Assembly (NCBI GenBank): GCA_035578905.1
Contig: JAQJVL010001101.1
Span: 62,001-126,000 of the forward strand
Direction: 5' to 3'
DNA: 64,000 nt
Source: Stictocephala bisonia
Lineage: Eukaryota > Arthropoda > Insecta > Hemiptera > Membracidae
Made by a program: the position numbers and the translations under genes. The notes under the pieces were generated by a model, which was given only the letters and a program-made list of their open reading frames with translations, made no database searches and had not been told where the DNA came from. The stretch's first letter is position 1, and each line of letters starts with the position of its first letter. Positions 54,356-64,000 of the stretch are shown here, in pieces.

Positions 54356-57300
54356 CATAATGATGTGTTAGTCGATAATGTGTAATAGGAATTAAATTAA
54401 TTGATCTATAACAATGGTATTATCTATTTTAATCACCATTTGTTGATTTGGACTTTATAAAGCACCAATAAGTAACCTCTAAACAATTACTAGACTAAAA
54501 AAAGCTAGTCAATACAAAATTACAATAACATTTCATATAAAACCGTTATTGAATAGTAATGATGATTGAATAGTAACCATTAATAGTTTGGCTGAAACCT
54601 TCGTTACCAGCAACAGTAAAAAACGAGTTTAATTGTACGAGGTAGGTGTTTTAAAACCATTGAACAGTGATTGTTTAACGAAAATCTGTATACTCATTAT
54701 TAAATTTTTAACTTGTTATTTTAAAACAAATGTACTCTTCACTTTTCTGAACATGAATACATAATTTGTTTTTCAATGAAAATAGTTTTTAACTCCTAAA
54801 AAGACACCTTTTACTCAACCAACCAAACACAATTCAACCAATCCTAATACTAACCGTAGTTTTTTTAAAAGCATATTTTATTAATTTATTTTATTGGACC
54901 AATTATTATTAATTAATATTGGAATATTCGATAACGAATATATCTAAAATGTTCACAATTGAATCAAATTAATCGTTTTTATTTCATGGTTGAATAAGAA
55001 TTGCGCGGTTTGAAATGAAAGCATTTATTTTCGTATATCGTTGTTTAGATATTGACTCGTAAATAAGTATATTGTACACTTTTTATTTCATTAATTTACA
55101 TTTAAGTTATATATTATAATAACGGTATATAAAGATAGCGCACATTATATTACGGTATATGATATTTTACGGATATCATTTAAATTGTATTGTACTATGA
55201 ACTTAAATAACAACATCCTTATGTACTAAAGAAGAATCCACAAATTACACAATAGCTACAAATATCTTGCATAACGATTTTTTGTTCAACATCTTTTATC
55301 TTTTTCAAGCCATGCAACGTGATTATGATCCTTAACATAAACTCATTTTTATAAGAGAACAAAATGTGTTTTAGAAATAATAGACTTTATACTCTGAAAT
55401 ATAATTTGTAACTAAATAATATAAAAACATATATACTATTGAATGCAATATTTCCTAGCCTGAAGTTAATTTTCTCTAAACTAAAATGTGACGTAATGTC
55501 TTCTACAAGATCATAAAGTTTTTCTCTAATCGTATTATACTTTTCACCCAGCTTTTACAACAAACTTTTCCAGACAACTTTCATCGTAAGTCACCTCATA
55601 AAACTAGATAGTGACAGCGACGCTGAACTTTAAGCATCTTATGAAATATCGAAATTAAATAATGAAATTTATTTCTTATAAAACACAATTTACAGTATAC
55701 ATGAAAAATAGGAAATATGACATTACATGACCACGGTTCAAGTATTGTGGCCAGAGTTAAAGAAGTAAATTTTCTATAAAAATAAATATTGTACTTAGTC
55801 CAGTCCAGTAATGTATTAATATATTAATCTGGTGTTTTGAGTAGCGTAAATTTACAAAATAATTACATTTTTATCGAAATTACATTTGATATCGTATTAC
55901 AATGGTTTAATATGTACTGAAAATTAATAGTAGTAAGCAGTGGTAAATCAAATTATTTGAAATGTATTAATTTAATCTTAAAGCGTCCATTTACAAATAA
56001 TTATATTTTATATGTTTCAACACATGTACTGAAAAATAATAAATGTACCTAATAACAACTAAAGAGTTTCTAATTTCATTAATTCTTCTTCTTTTGAAAA
56101 TTCCCAATTTCATTACAAATACGTGAAACTAACGGGCGATATCTGACATGTTTATGGTATAAATTCCATTTAACTGGAACTAAGTTCAAATCACATATAT
56201 TTTCTTAAGTCATAAAAAGTTAACTTCGGACTAAATTAGCTATTACTAAAGTATGGAGAGCCCCTTTCATCTACGATCATCTGTAATAGTGCTAACATAG
56301 ATATTGACTTACCTAAGTATTGAATAATGATTATTCCCATAATTATTAGCACAAGTATAATGACTTAATTGTGCTAATAATCCACCAAATTAAGCTTTTA
56401 TACTTGGCCTGCGTATTAATTGGACATTCATGTATGGTATATTTTAGTATTTAACATCAAAATGTTCAATATTTTTATTTAGACTGAATCTATTGTTTCC
56501 TTTACATGCATTCACTGTCAGTGCTCTTAATTATAGTTTTATATATTATTCTTCATATTATTTAGTTTGTTATTTGTTAAAATTGAGTTTTATTCAATCA
56601 TACCCCTTTGTAATGGCTTCTCTTATGTACGATAAAATATATTTATGCATTTTATGAGGGATTCCTACAATGTTATTATTATATTTTTCATTATTTTTTT
56701 AGATTATGATGATGAAAACATCTATCACTTTATTTTCAATTATTATTATTTTACTTATGAAGCAATTGTATATTTCTTAAATAACGTAGGAGGAAATTTA
56801 AAGTCACTGAACAGCTCTTAATTCTTACTAGAAAATAAATGTGACCTTTAAAACACGATGTAGATGTAATATTCTAAAGATCAACTAAACACCCCCCTTC
56901 CTCCCTCAGGAAAGCAAATACACCACCCGCCCCCAAAGAACTCCCTTCGTCAAACCTTCACAGGATTGGGTCAATTATACTTTGAACTAATTTAATTTAG
57001 TTCTCTGTAAATTGTGTTTGAAATAAATGGGTTCCTAAAAACGTAATTCTTTGATTAAGAACATTTTGTCTTGTACTTTTTTTTATTTAATGAGAATGCA
57101 AAATAAGTTAAAATATTTCACTCATTATTAAATTTATGAATTAACAAAACAAGACCATATTTTAACAACTTAAATCTCCTTTCACGCATATTATATATAA
57201 ATATATCAATGTTTTTATTTATAAATATAATAAAAAATCATTATTACATGGTATGATGATATCATGTCGTAGTAAACGACAGTAAATATTTAAAACTTCT

Positions 57301-58715
57301 AAAACGTCTTAAAGGTGTGTGCATTGATTAGTTCAGCTTGAATCTGTAAACTTTGAACAAGATTTTGCTCTTTTGAATATGAATAAGATTTAAATACATA
57401 AGACATTTGTATTCAAGCTTCTTATAGATATGCATATGTTCCTAACTGTACAACTCTCACTATACGTTATTCGTATACTCTTCATTGCGCATGGAGGGCT
57501 TGTATTATTGTGAAATAGAGTAAGGGTTAGAGTAAATTGTAGATAAAATATTCTCGCAACCATTTCTTTATATAAATTAACATAATAAGTTCTAATTTAC
57601 TTATCTATGTACATCAGTTTCAATTTGGCTGTTTTGAGTTTGTTTATTTAACAAACAGTATGCATAGTAATAGGTGTAGTGTAAACACGTCATTATAAGA
57701 CTGAAATTGTCTTGACCTGTGTAAAGATGCTTCTATTAAATATAACAAGACCGTTCTTGGGTATACGTCAATGGTATTTCAAAATTTAAAGTAATATGCG
57801 CAATTGCACACTGTTCAAAATTAGTATATATTTAAAAATGGTGGTAAAAAATTCGAATACAACCAGCAGCTTATCTCTACATTGAAACAAGTACAAGTTA
57901 ATATACTTCAAGATAGTTATTACAGTCCCACAGACACAGAAGCCATTCCAGTTAGAGTTTCTCAATACAAAACGTGTGTCTAGTTCGACAACACTCTCCT
58001 GACAGCTGATTCTGTTATTGAGAAAGGTGTATCTTAAATAATAAAAGGCTCTGGGAACTCAAAGTACTTTCAGATGACCAAAATGATATCCACCACTTAA
58101 AATCTAAATTATTATTTTTAGATCATTCAGCAATAAATCACCCTTTACGACAACAATTCACGTGTGCCGTCATAAAATATCATATTCAGTTAAATATTAG
58201 TGTTTTACATTTGTTGTTGTGTATAAGTAAGGTTAGGAAATCTAAACACAATCAAGACCATCTGACAAAGGTAAGTTATCATGCAACTGGACCTTTTTCT
58301 GTTATAATTACATTTTTCTAAATACGTATATAGATTTCCTACCTTTGATACTTAGTTAAATACGATCTTATTAACGCCTATATTATGTTATTAGGGTAGT
58401 CTACACACTATCTTATTTTTATTTATGATTCTAATTTGTTACTTAAGTGTTTAACAATAGAGGATTTCATAAATATAAGTGCAACTAATAATCATAAATT
58501 TAAAGATAAAATGGGTATGGCAAAGTTTTGCAGATATCTACCATAAAAATTACAAGCATAACTTTTTTCTATTTATTTATTCTTAAGACACCGATCGTCA
58601 AGACATGGGCGAATGTGGATTTCGAATGAATTTGATGAGTGTAAATGAGGGATTGTAGTCATTGTTACAAACTAAGGCCGACTATTCCTTAGAAAGTATC
58701 ATTAATTAATAACCC
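54356..58715. other. AT-rich intergenic DNA
   Basis: Strongly AT-rich with no supported gene, RNA or repeat array. Confidence 0.6.
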
Positions 58716-58719
58716 AATG

Positions 58720-59035
58720 ACAAACGATAAGCCGGTGGTTATCAGCTGTCCATAACCACAGAGAGGGATTAGCCGGTGGTTATCTGCTGTTCATAACTAC
58801 AGAGGGGGATTAGCAGGTGGTTATCTGCTGTTCATAACTACAGAGGGGGATTAGCCGGTGGTTATCTGCTGTTCATAACTACAGAGGGGGATCAGCAGGT
58901 GGTTATCAGCTGTTCATAACTACAAAGGGGGATTAGCCGGTGGTTATCTGCTGTTCATAACTACAGAGAGGGATCAGCAGGTGGTTATCAGCTCTTCATA
59001 AACACAAAGAGGGAACAGCCGGTGGTTATCATCTG
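58720..59035. repeat. 41-bp minisatellite, about 8 units
   Basis: Unit GATTAGCCGGTGGTTATCTG then CTGTTCATAACTACAGAGGGG; alternate units have CAGCAGGTGG in place of TAGCCGGTGG. Confidence 0.9.
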
Positions 59036-59044
59036 ACCCCTCTC

Positions 59045-59135
59045 AAAATGTGTCACAACTCTGATTGGTATCAAACTGAGAATATTAAGCTTATGAAGCC
59101 GGGACTTAACCAACTAAGCTACCGACCGAATACAT
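59045..59135 (-). mobile_element. tRNA-derived fragment, minus strand
   Basis: The minus strand reads GGTAGCTTAGTTGGTTAAG (box A) and, about 45 bp on, GTTTGATACCAATC (box B-like). This is a tRNA-like head without a clean cloverleaf. Confidence 0.4.
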
Positions 59136-60483
59136 TAATTTGAGTGCGCAAGAATCCCTCAAACACAGGCTTACTATAGCACCAGCGTATTTTTAAGCGA
59201 TATCCAATCGTAATGTGTATACTAAACATACAAATACAACAATCACGTGTTAGCAAATGTATCACTATCCTTACTATTAGTTTCAATCGTCGTTATGTCT
59301 AGATTAACGTAAATTATATTATGTATGATCAAGTTCGTCCAAAATACATTTATCATCTTGTGAGAGAATAGTTTATCTGACATTATATAAATATACATAT
59401 GACAATTTACAGAAACATATGACAGATCATGCAAATTAGTTTTAAATTAATCTTCTCACATCTTGCCACAATCTGTCTGTTACAATGACGTAAATGGAAC
59501 AATTAGCAACATCACACAATGCCAGTTTGCTAAGCGGCCATGCATTATTCTGGCCTTTACAAAGGAAGGTGTTAATTACACGCAAGGTGTTATTTCACAG
59601 CGATCCAAGATAGTGAAGAGAGTTATTGTATTTAACTAATTGTGTCAACAGAGTTCAGTTAAGTCATATATTAACTGATATTAAACTGAACTTTTATATA
59701 ATTTTATTTGAAAATCAGTTCCGTTCCACAATAGAAACAGAACTGAGTTGAGGTTAGTTGCATGGTTGTGTTTGTCAAAATCATCCTAAAGTTGAGTCTA
59801 ATACTAAGTTCTACATATTGTAGTTAATGTCTAAGATACATTATTGTAGTAATTAAAAGAAGGTATGTACTTGCATTTTTTACACGTACGAAAAGATAAA
59901 CGGACGCTCTTATTTAATCAAAGTAACGATTGTTTTTATTTTTAAATCGTAAAAATAGTATCCCAAACATCCATCAGAGTCGTGTATTTTTTCCTATTTA
60001 AAAATAGTATTAATTACTTTTTAAAATCAGTTTTGGCTTCCAGATTGTAATTTTACACCCAATTAAAATCACCTTAGGTTGCTTTAGCGACTAGTAACGC
60101 AACCACATACATGGTGAACGTTTAAGAATACGATTTATAAAAATATTGTCCTACCCTTACTCCACTGTCACCTTGGGTTTCCAACACCTTCTAGTTTAAG
60201 GGTTAGGTTAGAGTTCCAAATTATTAAATACATTTTCTACTATAGTTTCTTCTGTCAATATTAATATGCTGTTCTATATCATTAACTGTTGGGGTCAATT
60301 CTATTTTCCTCTTCTTCGCAGCACTGATACCTACAGCTACTTGGATGATAAGTTCTGTAAATATTCTAAGTGGAATCACAAAATTGAAAAAAAAAAAAGA
60401 GTCACATCCAATAGTGTACTGAATGAATGTCGAGTTAATTAAACTTATATAAGCTATAAGGATGAACGTAACCCGCAAAACTA
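59136..60483. other. AT-rich intergenic DNA
   Basis: No supported feature; short frames at 59243-59434 and 60224-60478 (minus) lack domains. Confidence 0.5.
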
Positions 60484-60484
60484 C

Positions 60485-61212
60485 AGAAAGGGAGATATAT
60501 CTTCAAGAAAGGGAGATATATCTTCAAGAAAGGGAGATATATCTTCAAGAAAGGGAGATATATCTTCAAGAAAGGGAGATATATCTTCAAGAAAGGGAGA
60601 TATATCTTCAAGAAAGGGAGATATATCTTCAAGAAAGGGAGATATATCCTCAAGAAAGGGAGATATATCTTCAAGAAAGGGAGATATATCTTCAAGAAAG
60701 GGAGATATATCTTCAAGAAAGGGAGATATATCTTCAAGAAAGGGAGATATATCTTCAAGAAAGGGAGATATATCTTCAAGAAAGGGAGATATATCTTCAA
60801 GAAAGGGAGATATATCTTCAAGAAAGAGAGATATATCTTCAAGAAAGAGAGATATATCTTCAAGCAAATGTGAAAGGGAGATATATCTTCAAGCAAATGT
60901 GAAAGGGAGATATATCTTCAAGCAAATGTGAAAGGGAGATATATCTTCAAGAAAGGGAGATATATCTTCAAGAAAGGGAGATATATCTTCAAGAAAGGGA
61001 GATATATCTTCAAGAAAGAGAGATATATCTTCAAGAAAGGGAGATATATCTTCAAGCAAATGTGAAAGGGAGATATATCTTCAAGCAAATGTGAAAGGGA
61101 GATATATCTTCAAGCAAATGTGAAAGGGAGATATATCTTCAAGCAAATATGAAAGGGAGATATATCTTCAAGCAAATGTGAAAGGGAGATATATCTTCAA
61201 GCAAATGTGAAA
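60485..61212. repeat. 21-bp satellite with a 29-bp variant
   Basis: The basic unit is GAAAGGGAGATATATCTTCA plus A; towards the right, units with inserted GCAAATGT (29 bp) take over. Each unit has the palindromic core AGATATATCT. Long frames on both strands (up to 153 residues) arise because 21 is a multiple of three. Confidence 0.95.
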
Positions 61213-61341
61213 GTAATTCAAAGATAAAATAATTGGGAAATATTCATTCACACCATCAGTAGAGGTTCTGACCGAGTACAATCCATGACCGATAAGAATG
61301 TCAAATTATTGTAGGACAGAACTCATCTGAAGTCTCATCTA

Positions 61342-62152
61342 AGGCCTCCTACAATAATATGTTATGAACCCACTGGACAGCTGTTTTCTGTACGTTCCAG
61401 GCCTCCTACAATAATATGTTATGAACCCACTGGACAGCTGTTTTCTGTACGTTCCAGGTCTCCTACAATAATATGTTATGAACCCACTGGACAGCTGTTT
61501 TCTGTACGTTCCAGGCCTCCTACAATAATATGTTATGAACCCACTGGACAGCTGTTTTCTGTACGTTCCAGGCCTCCTACAATAATATGTTATGAACCCA
61601 CTGGACAGCTGTTTTCTGTACGTTCCAGGCCTCCTACAATAATATGTTATGAACCCACTGGACAGCTGTTTTCTGTACGTTCCAGGCCTCCTACAATAAT
61701 ATGTTATGAACCCACTGGACAGCTGTTTTCTGTACGTTCCAGGCCTCCTACAATAATATGTTATGAACCCACTGGACAGCTGTTTTCTGTACGTTCCAGG
61801 CCTCCTACAATAATATGTTATGAACCCACTGGACAGCTGTTTTCTGTACGTTCCAGGCCTCCTACAATAATATGTTATGAACCCACTGGACAGCTGTTTT
61901 CTGTACGTTCCAGGCCTCCTACAATAATATGTTATGAACCCACTGGACAGCTGTTTTCTGTACGTTCCAGGCCTCCTACAATAATATGTTATGAACCCAC
62001 TGGACAGCTGTTTTCTGTACGTTCCAGGCCTCCTACAATAATATGTTATGAACCCACTGGACAGCTGTTTTCTGTACGTTCCAGGCCTCCTACAATAATA
62101 TGTTATGAACCCACTGGACAGCTGTTTTCTGTACGTTCCAGACCTCCTACAA
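61342..62152. repeat. 57-bp satellite, 14 nearly identical units
   Basis: Unit AGGCCTCCTACAATAATATG ... GACAGCTGTTTTCTGTACG TTCC. Only a few base changes in the whole array. Confidence 0.95.
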
Positions 62153-62829
62153 CAGACTAAAACATTCGTTCCATTTTCCTTAATAATATTCTATATAGAT
62201 CCTATAAGCGTTAAATTAATTATGGTTAAATACGATTAATTTTTATTATTGTATATTAACTCTCGAACCACGGACACAAAAGCATAAAATACGAGTACAT
62301 TCATTATTGTTAGGAAATTAGATCAACAATGAAAAGCGGAAACGTTTTCAAGTGTATGAAAACAGGGTGAGTATCATAAACAATGATCAGCAAAGCATAA
62401 ACCAATAAAACCCAGTTGTATTCATGAATAAAATTAATATTAATACAGTTTATATATTATTCAATTTCCTATAATATAGAATATCAGTCAATAGTTACAT
62501 AAACAAGGGCCATGAGGAGTGGTTTTTTGATGACATTTAAGACCGTGGTTTTGTGATTTACCATTTAAAAATGATAATAACTATTATTATCATCTAAATA
62601 TGTATTCAGTCAAGCTTCCATTGATTTTTTTTACGTATATGTATAAAAGATCAATGTAAATACAATCTTGTAATTTCTACAAAAAAAGTACCTTTGAATA
62701 TAAAACTTCGACATTTCAATTAAATAGTAAATCTATTTCTTTAGTCAGCTGATTTCCGGCATCCATGTGTTCAACAGTGTTTAGTTGAAAATAAATAACT
62801 CTAATGAGCCTTACACGTTTGCTTAGTTG
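62153..62829. other. AT-rich spacer
   Basis: No feature recognised. Confidence 0.5.
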
Positions 62830-64000
62830 ATAATTAATACCTTACATTACACTTACCTTACATAAAAGAATTGCCTTACATTACTATTCATTACACTTAC
62901 CTTACATAAAGGAATTACCTTACATTACTATTCATTACACTTACCATACATAAAGGAATTACCTTACATTACTATTCATTACACTTACCTTACATAAAGG
63001 AATTGCCTTACATTACTATTCATTACACTTACCTTACATAAAGGAAGTACCTTACATTACTATTCATTACACTTACCTTACATAAAGGAATTGCCTTACA
63101 TTACTATTCATTACACTTACCTTACATAAAGGAATTGCCTTACATTACTATTCATTACACTTACCTTACATAAAAGAATTGCCTTACATTACTATTCATT
63201 ACACTTACCTTACATAAAGGAATTGCCTTACATTACTATTCATTACACTTACCTTACATAAAGGAATTACCTTACATTACTATTCATTACACTTACCTTA
63301 CATAAAGGAATTACCTTACATTACTATTCATTACAATTACCTTACATAAAGGAATTGCCTTACATTACTATTCATTACACTTACCTTACATAAAAGAATT
63401 GCCTTACATTACTATTCATTACACTTACCTTACATAAAGGAATTACCTTACATTACTATTCATTACACTTACCTTACATAAAAGAATTGCCTTACATTAC
63501 TATTCATTACACTTACCTTACATAAAAGAATTACCTTACATTACTATTCATTACACTTACCTTACATAAAGGAATTACCTTACATTACTATTCATTACAC
63601 TTACCTTGCATAAAGGAATTACCTTACATTACTATTCATTACACTTACCTTACATAAAGGAATTGCCTTACATTACTATTCATTACACTTACCTTACATA
63701 AAAGAATTGCCTTACATTACTATTCATTACACTTACCTTACATAAAAGAATTACCTTACATTACTATTCATTACACTTACCTTACATAAAGGAATTACCT
63801 TACATTACTATTCATTACACTTACTTTACATAAAGGAATTGCCTTACATTACTATTCATTACACTTACCTTACATAAAAGAATTGCCTTACATTACTATT
63901 CATTACACTTACCTTACATAAAGGAATTACCTTACATTACTATTCATTACACTTACCTTACATAAAAGAATTGCCTTACATTACTATTCATTACACTTAC
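62830..64000. repeat. 44-bp satellite running off the window
   Basis: About 26 units of TGCCTTACATTACTATTCAT plus TACACTTACCTTACATAAAGGAAT, with two alternating positions (TGCC/TACC and AAAG/AAGG). It continues past the end. Confidence 0.95.

Noticed and set aside
60435..60902. 146-153-residue repetitive frames (LEDISPFL, REIYLQE)
   Set aside because: The 21-bp satellite unit is a multiple of three, so all frames without a stop in one unit stay open.
61342..62152. CRISPR-like array
   Set aside because: Units are contiguous 57-bp repeats with no variable spacers, and the DNA is eukaryotic.
62830..64000. Telomeric repeat
   Set aside because: The 44-bp unit contains CCTTAC strings but no TTAGG/CCTAA tandem array.

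Overview
The window is eukaryotic DNA, most likely from an arthropod and probably an insect. It is AT-rich and full of minisatellites. It carries decayed non-LTR retrotransposons, tRNA-headed short interspersed fragments, foldback elements and a remnant of the insect-type DUF4817 transposon head domain. I see no bacterial-style gene or operon and no intact host protein-coding gene. The insect assignment is inferred from these repeat families, not proven.

The main feature is a discrete element at 2090-22607 (20,518 bp). It has terminal inverted repeats of about 1.5-1.7 kb, begins 5'-AGTAGTGTAAT, and lies between identical 6-bp target duplications (CCAGTC at 2084-2089 and 22608-22613). Size, AG terminus, long inverted ends and 6-bp duplication are the Polinton/Maverick hallmarks, and the centre holds the N-terminal part of a protein related to those encoded beside virus-type family B DNA polymerases in animal genomes. 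I see no polymerase core, integrase, packaging ATPase, protease or capsid gene. I read it as a gutted or strongly derived Polinton-like (virus-like) element. Layout: left inverted end (2090-3835); left internal arm (3735-7790) with a proline-rich, zinc-motif gene, promoters and RNA hairpins; unique centre (7790-10750) with the polymerase-linked pseudogene; right internal arm (10750-14380), an inverted copy of the left arm; a zone of host-repeat insertions and a 452-bp tandem array (14400-17650); a small-gene zone (17650-20900); right inverted end (21075-22607). Genes in the element share one end design: stop codon, usually AATAAA, a strong hairpin, then TGACCTTGA. Promoters share CCAAT, TATATAAG and CRE (TGACGTCA) motifs. 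One hairpin family keeps a constant 23-nt loop while its stems change in a compensatory way.

The flanks are host DNA. To the left are a non-LTR 3' end and a PIF1/Helitron-type helicase fragment (1-1068). To the right is a second, longer copy of the same non-LTR element (22990-24619). From 24620 to 64000 there is AT-rich non-coding DNA with tandem arrays (144, about 36, 39, 70, 121, about 60, 41, 21/29, 57 and 44 bp units), a 235-bp inverted repeat pair bracketing C-rich minisatellites, a broken CR1/Jockey-like retrotransposon (43498-46148, minus) split by a foldback insertion, a degraded DUF4817 transposon (46789-48820) with a nested insertion, another split retrotransposon fragment (49686-51125, minus), and several foldback elements.
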